Numbered from the stretch's first letter, positions 1-12,207 are shown. The stretch: 64,000 bases of DNA from Scalesia atractyloides (GCA_947069175.1 CAMTDV010000013.1:12224501-12288500); one strand, 5' to 3'. Program-made: numbers and translations. The notes: generated by a model from the sequence alone, not told the origin.

Positions 1-400
1 CCGAAAGAGTGGGTTTACACGTGGAAAGCAGTTAACCGTTCAAAAAAAAAGCAATACCTACCAAAAATAAAAACATATTAATACAAATAAAAGCAAAACA
101 AATATTATAAAAGAAAGAATATCACTCATGTATACATACACATATATAAGTATACATATGTTTGTCTATTTTTTTAAGAGTAAAAATTTGTGTTATGCTT
201 GATTTAATAAACCTTTAACAGATTTAATAAAAAAACTTCCTCTTTTGAAAAAAAGGTTTGAAGCTATAATGATAATGTGTGCTTATTTTTGAATAACAAT
301 AAGAAGAAAACATTTACAAAAATGTCAGGTAATTATATTATATACGTTTTTTATTCGTGTACCCTCTTTTGTGTATAACAAAATTATACAATGATGTAAT

Positions 401-526
401 GCGAGTGATTATAGAATGCATCCACCCATGATGTATTTTTTTTCTTTATGTCTAAGCAGAAAGCGAGTGATTGTAAAATACATCCACCCATGATGTATTT
501 TTTTTTCGTTATGTCTAAGCACAAAA
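401..526. repeat. 62-bp tandem duplication, two copies
   Basis: Two adjacent copies start at 401 and 463 with the same opening GCGAGTGATT. Both contain CATCCACCCATGATGTATTT followed by a T-run and TATGTCTAAGCA. They differ by a few substitutions and one or two bases of T-run length. Confidence 0.85.
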
Positions 527-765
527 CTTAAATTAATATTAGTTGTGAATTCGTGAGTTTTCTTTTAGTTTGGATTACAAAAATCAAAGCCAACGACAAA
601 TTCGTTACCTTCCTCTTTCTAGCCTATCATGAAATAATTTATATCTAGTTACTACCAAGTACCAACTTCTGATTTTGTTGAAACATAAAAGAGCATAATA
701 ACTTAGATGGGGGGCTACGAGTGACCACTAAAAATAAACATTACCTACCAGAAAATAAAAACACA

Positions 766-782
766 ACTACTACTACTACTAC

Positions 783-842
<60 letters not shown>

Positions 843-856
843 GAATAATAATAAGA
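766..856. repeat. Trinucleotide microsatellite (ACT)n(AAT)n
   Basis: A run of ACT units passes directly into a long run of AAT/ATA units, with one imperfect unit near 842. Confidence 0.95.
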
Positions 857-1118
857 TCCAACAAATGACGCACAGTATATGAAAAAAAAAAATTAAATCT
901 TAACAATTGCATGGTAATTAGGTGCTATATGAGAGTAAATAATTGATGTTTTTAAAAAAGAAAAAAACTTGATGTTAACAAAACTTTGATTAATAAAAAA
1001 AGGTAAATACAACTGAACAAAATAAATGTAAAATTAATTCAAAAGACACTACAAGGATGCTCGACGTCCATCGTAACTGATGGTGATCCCTCAGTGAAGG
1101 TAGGTCTTGTTACTAATC

Positions 1119-2640
1119 TGAAACGCCCATAACTAGGGGGTCTCATATGTTGGATTATCCTTTGGCGTATAGTTCTTAAACGAGAATTTCATACATAACC
1201 AACGAAAACATTCAAGACAAAACAAGTCTTAACATACAAAAGAATACAAAAGAGTACATACCAATAGCCAAAACATAACTACGTGAAATTTATAACAAGG
1301 ATAACTAAGATGTGAACTCATAAGATGACATAGGCTTCCATATGATGCCCTTGATGTCCGCCAAAGCCCTCGAGTGGACCTATACTTGAACCCGATGTGT
1401 ATACTGAAAGTGAACTAGGCTGACTAAGTTCTAGTTTCATAAGAACATTTATAAACCTTTAACATACATTATATTATAACATACTATATCATATCATAAC
1501 AACATAACATTACAATGCATAACTTAACGTCACATCACAAAACATTGAACATATTCTTTATGTAGTTGTATAACTACTGGCAAACCACAAAGGCAAGGCC
1601 ATATTACATGTTTATACCATTAACTTTAGACACTTGCGTTAACTTTAGACACATTAGGGAATATATCGTGAACCATAAACACTTACGTTAACCTTAGTCG
1701 CATTTAGTCTCCTTTACGTTTTAGAAAACTTTATACAATACCCTATGCACCTTATACTTTATCTTTATAAAACTTTACACATGCAAGGGTTGCATTTAAG
1801 AAAAACGTTAACATTAGAGATATCTCTTGGATATATTCTTGACACCTATAATGCTAGAACGTAAATTTATTTCTTTTATAGAAAAACTATGTTTTACTAT
1901 ACTTTAAAACATTTTATCGAATATGCACATCACCCTAATACAACCTATCAAAAGGTGTCTAGAAACTCATTATGAGAGCTAGCCATGAAGTCTAAAAATT
2001 AGATGGCGTTAATCACTTTGCAATACACCCAGTCAAATGGATCAGATCTGATCAAAAGTGAAATGGCCAACATTCTGCATGATAGGTCAACCGCTCAACT
2101 CTAGCACAAGTCCTCGATGTGGGATCACAAAGTTTTCACATGTGTTTTGTTCTCGCACATACATACCCTTCCATATACATAACTTTGCAAAAACAATGAT
2201 GCGAAAATTACTACGCGACAACTACTATGAGAATACATTATACAAAATCTTACATGCCTTCATCGCACTAACCCTAAACAGTTGTAATGGCGGCTTTCAT
2301 GTTGCACGTTTGTGAACACACCTAGAGACAAACTTTATGTGTCAAAACACCTCGAAATTAAAGTCTATCATGTTCCCATGCATCATCATTCGTAAACATG
2401 TAAGTTTTATGTGAAAGCTTACCTTAAATGTCGTTTGAGCAAGAATCGGACTTCCTAAGCTCAAACCTTCCTTCCCTTTGTGATGAACACCTCTATAACA
2501 TGTGATTTTCATATAGGATGACAACCCCATAGTGAGCTCTGTATGCGAAAGTGAGCTTAGGTATTTTCTCTCTCTAGCCTCTTTCTCTCTTTAGGTTTGA
2601 TCAAAGAAGAAAATGGTAACAGTAAGGATGGGGTTGCTCG
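1119..2640 (-). mobile_element. Possible degenerate LTR, minus orientation
   Basis: The left edge reads TGAAACGCCCATAACTAGGG, which looks like the reversed end of a gypsy-type LTR. The right part contains a CT-rich tract (about 2557-2595) of the kind found near LTR transcription starts. I see no target duplication, primer-binding site or coding sequence, so this is a judgement from style only. Small open frames inside have no recognisable content. Confidence 0.3.
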
Positions 2641-3400
2641 CACCCCTATCCATATTAGGTTTAAGTTTTAAATTTACCATTTTGTCCTTATGGGCCTTTG
2701 CATGACTAATACCTCACAATTTGCTTCATGGTATCACATCATGAGCATGTTAAGGAGGTAGTGCCTTTGTGGCTTGCTAACTAATTGGTTGTATAACCAT
2801 GTAAAGGTATCTGGTAGTGATGACTACTGATGAAGTATTTTTGTGTAGGAAATTAGACATAGAAACATTTGGCTAAATGAATGTTGAACGTGTGTACAAG
2901 TATGTTTATGTATGCTAGATCTGAGAGTGTGTGTTTTTGATAAAACAGTTTAGAATTAAATCATAACAGCTATAATAAACACGTCAATTCAATACAGAAC
3001 TGGGTTCGGGAATGACTGTCATATGATTTCATATATTCATCAAGTTTTCCGTACAATCAAAGGTATAAATTGACTCCCCCTCACCTAGTGCACACAATCT
3101 CTCTCCTCTCTCTTAGTTCTTCTACTTTTCAGCTCTAAGAGTTCTGCATATTATATCGTGGTATTTTTCTATATATAGAGAAAAGAAATGTTGGTGACGT
3201 CACCATAAAAAGCGACCCTAAACAACCTACTAAACAATGTAACTGCCAACAGTTTGTAAAATTACTGGACAATTAGTGAAAAAACCACTGTTACATTAAA
3301 CTACTAATCATACAAGGTAAACAGTTGGATTTCTAAAACTACTAGAAGGATTCCATCACTTTTGGAATCCAGTACTTTGGTCTTTATTATTGACTACTAG
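2641..3400. other. Non-coding stretch with a promoter-like TATA/CT patch
   Basis: No gene is visible. Around 3062 there is a TATAAAT motif, followed at about 3097-3122 by a CT-rich patch, an arrangement typical of plant Pol II promoters or LTR U3/R borders. No open frame of note follows it, so it may be a remnant. Confidence 0.35.
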
Positions 3401-3662
3401 CCTTTGGTCTTCATCTTTAACTTATTGATTATGTCGTTGACTTGTTGACCAACACTTTATCATTCCAGCACTTGTACTTTGTCTTCTCGTACTTTGACCC
3501 ACCCATCATTTTTTATATCAACAATTCTGGTTGGTTGTTAGTGAACCTTTAAAAGGTGAAAACTTCTGGACAATTGATTATACTTCAACGTATTCCGTCA
3601 GTAGGGGGATAGTATCCTTGGGTTTTTGCTTTTATCATCAGCATTAAATAACCCAACAATGT
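3401..3662 (+). repeat. Direct repeat, copy 1 (partner at 46572-46812)
   Basis: This segment matches 46572-46812 in the same orientation over about 250 bp, sharing GTTGACTTGTTGACCAACAC, the central GGTTGGTTGTTA and the closing ACCCAACAATGT. The two copies lie just outside the block of nested retrotransposons. The sequence contains several TTGAC cores. Its identity is unknown; it may be part of an older dispersed repeat. Confidence 0.75.
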
Positions 3663-3789
3663 CCCCATAGATCTGATGATACCAAAATCACACTTATTTG
3701 AGCTTGTCTTTTATTCTCTTATTTGCTGATGAAGAGTCTTAGAATAAATTTTGCTTCAAGTGCTTGAAATCTCACGATCTCTAGGTTAG

Positions 3790-4108
3790 TGTAACATCTC
3801 TTACATTTACATCGAATTATAAAGCGGCACATGTCCAAACTCTTTGTATAATTCCGAATTGTGGAATGGGAGAGAGACCAAAATCATCAAAATGGGGAAA
3901 GATGCAAAGTCCAAGGACTCAAGGTGCAAAAACTTTAAAATTTCCATTTCTTGAGGTCCCATACGGACAACAAGGGGTAACCCTTACAGACCGTAAGGGG
4001 ATTTAAATTTGTAAGGCGTGGAAAACCCCTTACGGACCGTAAGGCACCTCTTACGGTCCGTAAGAGGTGCGCTGATAGAATGGTTGTAGCTGGTAATTGC
4101 AACATGCT
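3790..4108 (+). mobile_element. Element X, LTR-like sequence, first part
   Basis: The sequence starts TGTAACATCTCTTACATT, the usual start of LTRs in this superfamily. It is interrupted at 4109 by element D. The original sequence continues at 29208-29250 and, after element C, at 45997. No PBS or coding region can be tied to X, so it is called LTR-like from its start motif and its promoter-like continuation. Confidence 0.5.
4044..4070. repeat. Perfect 27-nt palindrome (13-bp arms)
   Basis: The arms GCACCTCTTACGG and CCGTAAGAGGTGC are exact reverse complements around a single central T. Related motifs built on TTACGG/CCGTAA occur just upstream (about 3980-4043), making a palindrome cluster inside element X, immediately before the insertion site of D. 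Confidence 0.9.
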
Positions 4109-4352
4109 TGTAACATCTGCCAAGATGGGTACCCGTTTTGAAAAAATGAATCCAAACCGTTTGTAAACTAGTTCGAACCGCTATAAATAAAATATATTAA
4201 TTTTTACCCAACTCCGGTTTTTATGAAACTTAGGTCTTATCATAGATAAAATATATTATACTTGGGGTAGTTCTTAGGTTGCGTTTTGAATCTAGACATA
4301 GCTTGCGTTTTGTGTAGTTAGTTTTGTTTATCATGTTGTTGTTGTCAACAGA

Positions 4353-4388
<36 letters not shown>

Positions 4389-5858
4389 ATATATATATAA
4401 TAAATTACAAAATCCATTTTTGTCAATATCACCAATGTTATTATACTTTTTTTTATCGTGATTCCATCTTTTCACATATCATAAAATTTATTTCGATGTC
4501 ATAAGATTTCTAAAACACCACAAGCTTTATATTTTCCTATGAATAGAAAAAAAAGAAAGCTTTTTACATTTAAATTTGCACACATAATATAACGTGAAAA
4601 AGTCATATAAAAATTAGTTACATTTTCTTAGTCAATTTATATTTTAGATGCCATATATGGTTTTACATAAACTATTAATTTTATTTTATTGACCGTAGAA
4701 TGTTATATAAAATTTGGGTTTCTTTTGTCAATAAAGAAAACATATGAGATTGTGCCTTTAAAATTTTTTTAAACTAATTAGATGACTAAATTTATAATGT
4801 TTCTTTTTATAAACTATAAAACAGCTATGAAAGAAAATGTGTATATTAAATTAATAAGTTAAAGGAAAAGAAAATTTAGACTTAAGATATTTTACTAACT
4901 GTTGACATTTAATTATATATTAAATTAGTAGGTTTACTATATCACATAAATAATATTAGATAGGATAAATTATATTTCTTTTAGGTATAGACCTCAAGTA
5001 TTAGGTTATAATATTTTTATATATTTTTCCTTGTGTTATTTTATTTAAGTATTTTTGTGTTATAATATTTAGGGTGATCGTGTCTTTTGGTGTTATCTCT
5101 CTTTCGTTACTCGTGCGGATTAGTGGGTTTTAACGGAACGCAAAACTGTGAGTAGATCTTACTTTTCCCCTTTTTGTCACTTTAACTTTTTGTGGTGTTT
5201 CATGTGTCATGTTTTATATGATCCATATACTTCTTCAGTAACATGTCAAGTTAAGTGTCATATGTGCTCCTATTTGCTTTGTATGTTGCATTACTTGTTT
5301 CATTCGTACGCTATACGTGTTTACCGCTTTGTGTCATGGATTTCATAGTTTCGCTTTTCGCATTTTTGGGGATTGAATCGCATCATTGTTTCATAGTATC
5401 GCTTTCACCTTTCGGGGCTTGAATCACATCATTGTTTCATTTCTTATGTTTCGTTATGTCATGTTATATTATTTACTTATGGATTGTTGTTTTTTGAATT
5501 AATTGATTTATGCCACCTATTACACTTAATATTGCATGTTAAATAATTTGTATTAAATAAAATCAACTAAACTTTTAACGTTAAATAAAAACAAATAAAG
5601 ATTTATTCGCCAACTATTGTTGACCCAAATTTCTTTTACACATGAAACAGGTACACAAGGTTGATAGCTACTTGAGAAGATACATAGGATTGTGCCTTAG
5701 ATGAATTAAATCAAGACTTATATTATCTTTTGTATTTTGAATATTGTATGGTTTTATTTGAAACAATTATTTGGTTTTCAAACTTTAAATAAATGTCAAA
5801 AGCTATAAAACAATCATATCATACCCTGTGCTATATCCGCTGCGTGTCGGGTGTGACA
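4109..5858 (+). mobile_element. Element D, 5' LTR (about 1.75 kb)
   Basis: It starts TGTAACATCTGCC and ends GTGTGACA, and is followed by a tRNA-iMet primer-binding site. The preceding 5 bases (ATGCT, 4104-4108) nearly match the bases after the 3' LTR (CTGCT, 29208-29212), giving a target duplication with one change. A long TA/GT microsatellite sits at about 4352-4400. The last 250 bp share the motif CGCCAAC...GTTGACCC and the ACACATGAAACAGGT box with the LTRs of A, B, C, E and G. It has none of the tRNA-like units found in those LTRs. Confidence 0.9.
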
Positions 5859-5861
5859 GAT

Positions 5862-5873
5862 TGGTATCAGAGC
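5862..5873 (+). other. Primer-binding site of element D (tRNA-iMet)
   Basis: TGGTATCAGAGC, three bases after the LTR end, is the standard complement of the 3' end of initiator methionine tRNA used by plant chromoviruses. Confidence 0.93.
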
Positions 5874-6914
5874 TCGAGACTATAGGGGATTAAGATAGGT
5901 TATTAGACCATAGACTTAGACTATAGTTTTTTTAGGTACTTATGTGCTTATTTGATTAATTATTCATAGCTTATGAATGTTTGAAATGTTTGATGTACAC
6001 ATGTGCAAGATCACCTATTTAATTGTTACATGTTAAAGGTGCTTTACATGATACAATGTGTTATATTGTTTATCTAAAGTATGTTTCTCTTTTATTTATG
6101 TCGCGTTCACACATACTATATAATAAGTAAATAATATATCTTTTATTTATTATTTATATATCTAAAGTATGTTGATTTTATTATTTCTTTTCTATATCCT
6201 TTTGAATTTCAATTATCATTTAAAGTTTCGAATTTCATTTGAGTTTCATATCTCGTCAAAGTGGGCTAAGTGACGGACATGTAGTAACTGGAAGGGTTAG
6301 GTACCTGTAGTCGGGACGTCCTATCTAGGCTTGGCATTCGTATAAATCCATTAAGGACCCGTTGCCTACCTGGGACCATCGATGAAACTACCAATACCTA
6401 TTAGGCCAAAGCATGTCACACCAAACGTCACGTAAACCAACAACACTTTGATAAGTCAAACATACCCACGTTAAGTCATGGGTGCCGTCCCACAATGTTT
6501 CATATCACCCTAAACCATATCATTTCATGATTTCTTTTGGGTAGTTGTATGTCAAATGGTAGACATATGTGGACCATGCAAACGCTCGTTAATCACGGGG
6601 GCACCCGTGATTATGAAAGTAATGCATGGAAGGCATATTGAAACTCTAAGTATATCAACCCTACAACTTTTAGTATTTCATTTTGGAATATTGTGTTATC
6701 CTAAGTTTCATTTGACTTCATGATTCATATGATTTCATGATGCAATGTTTACTTATTATATTTTATTAATGAGATGTCACGTTTCACATTATTTTATATC
6801 ATAAGCTTCGAATTTCTCTATATATCATAAGTTTCTTATTTATTATGTTGAACACACTTAATGTCCACTTGTTTATACTCAAAACTCACAACTTATTGCG
6901 TTCAATCCTTATAG
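5874..6914 (+). other. Element D leader with conserved non-coding block
   Basis: The untranslated leader between PBS and gag. A block at about 6270-6432 is clearly similar to leader blocks of A (14733-14900), B (39843-40010) and C (31849-32017), sharing CATGTAGTAACTGGAAGGGT, the GTAGTCGG.ACGTCCT core and CCTATTAGGCCAAAGCATG. It ends TTATAG directly before the gag ATG, a splice-acceptor-like edge. The matching donor position reads AAAGTGGGC and is degenerate here. Confidence 0.75.
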
Positions 6915-8245
6915 ATGTCGGCCAAACACAACCTCAATGGAAAGCGTGTCAGAAATTCTGGACGACGCATGACGTCTCACATTTCCAAAGAGATGGCCGT
7001 TATCCTTCCTAACAACGTGGCTCAAGTTCAACAAACCCTCAAGGGGGCCGATGACCAAGAGAACCATGGCGGTTCTGGTTCTTCCAAATGCTCGTACAAA
7101 CCTTTCAAGTCTTGTAACCTCCTACTTATGAAAGCACCGATGGTGCTACAACTCTTCTCCGTTGGTTCGAAGAAATGGAGAGTACGTTTCTGAACTCTGA
7201 ATGCCCCAACAATCATAAGGTTCTATATCCTACGGGCCGTTTGCTAGGAAATGCATTAACTTGGTGAAATGCCGAGAAAAATACCCGTGGTGAGGAAGCT
7301 GCGGTGGCTTTGACCTGGGAGCAACTCAAGGAGATTATAAAGGAGCAGTTTTGCCCCCAACACGAAATCAAGAACTTAGAAGATGAATTCTGGAATTTGA
7401 AACAGGTTGAAGGTGAGAACACGACTTACAATAAGCGGTTCCTCGAGCTTACAATGATGGTTCCGTATCTAGTCAATCCCCTTACCCGACTCATTAGGTA
7501 GTACATTAAGGGTCTCCCGGTAGTAATCAAGGACACGGTGGAAGGTAGTAAGCCGGCTACTCTTGAAGAGACCATGCGTCTAGCTTGCCAGCTCACTGAA
7601 AATCGAGTAAAGTCAAAAGACCTGAAATGCAAAGGGGATCAAGGTTCATCGGACAAAGCTCCTACTAAAAATCCAACGGAGGTAAAAGAAATAAAAACTG
7701 AATCGTCTTCTCACTTTGGCTTTAAGAAGAAACGCAAGGGAAATGGAAGAAACTATGCGGTTACCAGAAACCCTCCTATCCCAGTCGTGCCATTGAACTA
7801 GGTCGCACCGACTATCCACCCAAACAAAAATCCCTACACCGGTCCTCACCCTTTGAGAGGACACTGCTGCTACCATCACCAGCCTCACTCACCTTGTCAA
7901 CAATGTACCAAGTGTGGGCCTTTCGGTCATTTGAGCCAAGCCTGCTGTGTCGGTCAGGGTCAAGCCTCTAACCCGAACCAAGCTCAACCCAACAACCAAC
8001 AGATGTTTCAACCCATGTACCATTCACCTCAATTCATGGCTCCACCTCCTCAAAACATGCTCCAGCCTTACCAGCCACCCATGATGCCTTATGCTAGAGC
8101 CTTCTATAATTGTGGTTATCTAACCCATTTTCGTAACACTTGTCGAAGGTTGGTCAACATTATCAACGCTCAAGCACAGGCCAACCCATTAATCAAGCCC
8201 ACCCAGCCAATCAATCCAATCAACCTGCTCGGGCAGAGTCTTTAA
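6915..8245 (+). pseudogene. gag: Element D gag, decayed
   Basis: Gag capsid/nucleocapsid gene of a Ty3/gypsy chromovirus; the product would form the cytoplasmic virus-like particle. The frame starts at ATG 6915, as in A, B and C. Capsid sequence appears as broken segments (6915-7193, 7304-7501, 7538-7801, 7853-8245) separated by frameshifts and stops, for example in the tryptophan-rich stretch near 7265 and at 7499. A CX2CX4HX4C zinc knuckle is visible near 7900 (C-T-K-C-G-P-F-G-H-L-S-Q-A-C). In the second knuckle near 8100 the first cysteine has become tyrosine. It is more diverged from the A, B and C Gags than those are from one another, and cannot be functional. Confidence 0.85.
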
Positions 8246-9650
8246 CATTAATGTAAATCAGGCTCAAGCTGACAACAATGTGGTAAATGGTATATTTCTT
8301 ATTAATGGCATTTATGCGTCAGTCTTATTTGATTCGGGGGTGGATAAAAGCTTTATGTCTTTTTAGTTCGAGTCTGTTCTTGGAGTGCCTAGGAAGAGTT
8401 TGGGCAAGTTCTAAACTGTTGAAGTGGCTGACGGGAAACCCATTACTCTTGAGTTTGTTATTTGTGGCTGTACTCTTAGTTTGAACGAGTACGACTTCCC
8501 AGTTGATCTCATACCAATGAAGCTAGGGAGTTTCAAACGAAATCATAGGCATGGATTGGTTATCCCAACACCGTGCTGAGATTGTGTGTTTTGAGAAATA
8601 CATTCGAATCCCTCTTACCGACGGTCAAGTTCTTCGAGTCTTTGGCCAAACACCCTCGAAGAGACTCTAATTAATGTCATGTGTTCAAGCCCAAAAGTAC
8701 TTACGAAAGGAATATGTGGTTTCTTAGCTCATATTTTGTAAAAGAAAGGCAAGGAAAAGAAGATAGAAGATATCCCCGTAGTTCGAGACTTTCCTCAAGT
8801 ATTCCTTGAAGATATTTATGGACTTCATCATGTGCGAGAAGTTGAATTTCGAATTGATCTCGTTCCAGGTGCAACTCCTATTGCAAAAGCACCTTATCGA
8901 CTAGCTCCATAAGAGATGCAAGAGTTAGCAAGTCAATTGCAAGAATTGACTAACAAGGGCTTCATACGTCCTAGCTCATCTCCATGGGGTGCACCTGTTC
9001 TGTTCGTGAAAAAGAAAGATGGTTCATTCCGAATGTGCATTGATTACCGCGAGCTTATTAAAATCACTACCTGTTACCTCGAATCGATGACCTGTTAGAT
9101 CAACTACAAGGGGCTACGTGTTTCTAGAAGATTGATCTACGTTCTGGTTATCATCAATTGAGAGTTCTAGACGAAGACATCCCCAAAATTGTTTTTTGTA
9201 CTCGTTATGGTCACTACGAGTTCATGGTCATACATTTTGGGCTAACTAAAGCACCAGCAGTATTCATGGACTTGATGAACCGTGTATGCAAACCATATTT
9301 GGATCGTTTCGTCATCGTTTTTATCGATGACATCTTGATTTATTCCAAGACCAAGAGCGATCATGAACGACACCTTCGTCTCATACTGGGACTATTCCGA
9401 ACATAAAGACTATACGCAAAGTTCTCTAAGTGTGAGTTCTGGTTAAATGAAGTCCAATTTCTTGGTCACGTAGTAAACAATAAGTGTATTCATGTTGACC
9501 CTGCAAAGATCGAAGTTGTCAAGAATTGGCAAACTCCGCGTACTATCCGATCATTCCTTGGCTTAACACGTTACTACCGACGCTTTATCGCCAATTTTTC
9601 AAATATCGCTTTACCACTCACAGCTTTGACCCATAAGGGCAAACCATTTG
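8246..9650 (+). pseudogene. pol: Element D pol part 1: protease and reverse transcriptase, decayed
   Basis: Protease-like sequence (8290-8700, active-site region degenerate and frame-broken) is followed by reverse transcriptase. Recognisable RT blocks are F-I-R-P-S-S-S-P-W-G-A-P at about 8960-9000, C-I-D-Y-R-E-L near 9035 and the catalytic F-I-D-D motif near 9320. Several frameshifts and stops interrupt it. The sequence stops at 9650 in the RT/RNase H connection, exactly where solo LTR S1 is inserted, and resumes at 21456 after it. The five bases ATTTG occur at both edges. Confidence 0.9.
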
Positions 9651-11793
9651 TATCACACCCCGACCCACAGCGGAAATGGTGATCGGGGCATGATTGGGTT
9701 TTCATCAAAGCTCATGACATTTACTATTAAGTTTCATATTTATTATTTCCTTTTAAAGGAGAACATTACAATCAACATACAAGTACAACATGTTCTATAC
9801 ATTTGTCAAGACTTCATTATTTTTCTTCTAAGGCAATTTCCTACGTGTTCCTTGCTTCAACCTGTCCACCTGTATCATGTGTAAAAATAGGGTTTTGGGT
9901 CAACAAAAAGTTGGCGAGTGAATCTTATTTAAACATTTGAAAGGATTAGTTATGTTGGTTATTTGAATAAAATTGTGCATAACCAAATATGAGTAAACGT
10001 AAATGTAAATTTAATCACAAAACACATAATATCAAATAATGCACACGCACACACCAAATGATGAACAATGAGATCAAGGCTCAATCAAACGGAGCCGATC
10101 GAATGACGCACGCGATGTTCAACTCGTCTCCCACGAGGAACTGATGGGCCTAATGAATGATTTGCACACAACTTGACAAAAATATAAACACACATCACAA
10201 CCAACAACATAATCACATAATCTCAATTAATGCACAAGCACACACCAAATGATGAACAATGAGGCACCTGATGCTCAACCCATCTCCAACGAGGAACTGA
10301 TGGGCCTAATGAATGATTTGTACGCAACTTGACAAAATGTAAACACACATCACAACAAACAATATTTACATCTCGAGTTTAGATCATATAATGGTAATAG
10401 CACGAGTTTAAATAAATGGAATAATTAAAGCGACACATGATACACCCCAAAACATGAATAAAAAGGGGAATTTGTAAGGATTCACTCACAGTGGGTGCGT
10501 TTCTTGATGATGATGATTGCGCACGAATTTTAGGATTTGATCGACGAGGAAAACTAACCTAGATAATAACGAAATGGTTCGGTAAATAAATGGATTTTAT
10601 TTGAGATTAATAATTTTAATTCATAACCTTAATAGGATTTTTAGATTTATTTTTTGTGAGTTTAAGGGCATTTTCTAACTTTAAAAATATTATTTTTAAG
10701 TATTTTTAAATAATTTTCTGATTAAATAAATTAAAAAAGAAATAAAAAAATGTTGACTTTTGACCATGTTGACCGTTGACCGGTCGGACTGTGTTTATTC
10801 TATGCGCTGAGTGAGGTTCGAACTTGTGACCTCCCGTATACGTGCACGCAACTCTACCAACTGAGCTACGTGTCTAACCCGAAATATTTCTGATTTTAAT
10901 TATATTTATATACTATTTAGATTATTCAGAATTCTATTTAATTAAAAAGGTTTTTTTAAAATCATTGAACCGGTGTGAGAGCCTGGACTCGAACCCGCGC
11001 CCATAGCCTTGTATTGCACACAGCCCGACCAACTGGGCTATGTGACTAACCTGAATGATATGCGATTTTAATTACATTTATATACTATCTGCGTCTTAAT
11101 ATATATAAGTATTAAAAATGGTTAGAATTTGTAAGAATCGGGCAGCGTGTTAAGACTCGAACTCGGGACCATGATTTAAATTTGCACACAGTCCACCACT
11201 GGACTGTGTGTCTAACCCGGTATATTTACCGGTTTTAATTTCCTTTAAATACATTTCAAACTTCATCTTCTTCAATTTATGAAACCAGAGGATCAACCCG
11301 ACTGTTTAATCAATAATTCTTATTGAATTAGTTGATTGATTATTACTGATAACGAAAATAATTTAAACAGAAAAGGATTTAAGGATGTTGTACTGAACAG
11401 AAAGTTTTTCTCAGATTTCCGGCAAGAGTCGTCGGCTCTGATTGGCGACTTCCATCTGAGTGAATCAATTAACAGTTTTGGTCAATGAGTTGTGCAATTA
11501 AGTTACTAAGCAAAGGATATCAGGGGTTTTAGATGATTGTACCGATTCACAGCGAGACTTCGAAATTTTCAGTGACTTTCCGGCGAGTGCAGGAATTCCC
11601 GGTAACGTTGTCTGAGACGGATTCTGGTTGAACGATTTATGTTAATACTTGTCTAATAATGGATTGCAAACAAAAGAGTCGAGTAATTTACCGATTTGGT
11701 GTAAGTCTCGGTTTTCCGGTGAAAGTCCAGCGAATGCAGAATATCTCCGGCGAGTGCTAAAGCTTCGAGAGATTGTGCGATTTTGAGCGAAAA
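9651..11793 (-). mobile_element. Solo LTR S1, first part (minus orientation)
   Basis: A lone LTR in minus orientation inserted in D's pol. Left end TATCACACCCCG is a mutated TGTCACACC; the right end GGATGTTACA is at 21450. Target duplication ATTTG lies at 9646-9650 and 21451-21455. The LTR totals about 2.69 kb and is interrupted by element A at 11794. Reading from its 3' end it holds the conserved end motif (about 9870-9920), a GATC/GGCTC hairpin (10072-10100), AT-rich sequence, and three tRNA-like units. No internal region is present, so it is a recombination product of a full element. Confidence 0.9.
10805..11220 (-). repeat. Array of three tRNA-like units in LTR S1
   Basis: Units read on the minus strand, with equivalent anchor bases at 10875, 11047 and 11213 (periods 172 and 166). 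Each has an A-box-like D arm and a TTCGA-containing B-box-like T arm. The middle unit forms CACATAGCCC/GGGCTGTGTG (one G-U pair). The upstream unit carries CACACAGTCC/GGACTGTGTG with a one-base loop change. The first unit is the one nearest the LTR 3' end and has the classical D-arm core AGCTCAGTTGG. Confidence 0.85.
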
Positions 11794-11979
11794 TGTAACA
11801 TCCGTCAAAAACGGATTTACCAAACCCGCTCCGTTTATCAACCGAACAGTCAGTCAAAAAAATTTCGTTGCGAATTAAATGCCCAAAGTATTTTTAAACG
11901 ATACGTAATCAATTATTATACAAGAATATATAATTAGTTTTTGAAAAACTGTCAAAAATCGCAAAATAAAAATATTATA

Positions 11980-12062
11980 CCTCTGCCGGGTTTCGAACCC
12001 GGGTCAATGAGCGGTCCGGATACAAGACTTAACACACACACACAAACCACTGCGCCACTTGT
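11980..12062 (-). ncRNA. Antisense tRNA-like unit in U3 of element A 5' LTR
   Basis: Read on the minus strand: A-box-like TGGCGCAGTGG, about 45 nt of intervening sequence, then a perfect T arm CCGGG-TTCGAAA-CCCGG containing a B-box match, then CAGAGG and T-runs within about 15-25 nt (Pol III terminator-like). The length and long insert resemble class II (Leu/Ser) tRNAs. The expected acceptor arms do not pair, so this is not a working tRNA. It lies upstream of the TATA box, pointing away from the element. Confidence 0.75.
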
Positions 12063-12207
12063 TCTGTTTGGTAAATATTGAAACCATTTAATTCATAAAG
12101 TGACATAACGAATTCAAAACCGGCGCCCAATAGTTCAGTCGTCGGAATCCCGGAATTATCGCGAGTTTTTAACACCACTTTCAGTTATAACGTAAACTAG
12201 TATTAAG

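Larger units (their letters stand above)
1..1118. other. AT-rich intergenic stretch, no gene seen
   Basis: No coding region, RNA gene or transposon terminus can be supported here. The stretch is very AT-rich and holds a short tandem duplication (401-526) and a trinucleotide microsatellite (766-856), listed separately. Confidence 0.6.

Noticed and set aside
3667..3700. Hammerhead ribozyme (a CTGATGA motif near 3673), as in plant retrozymes
   Set aside because: No matching GAAAC core or flanking stems could be found nearby.
4230..4475. 81-codon frame with long Thr-His and Ile-Tyr runs
   Set aside because: It is a translation of the TA/GT microsatellite.
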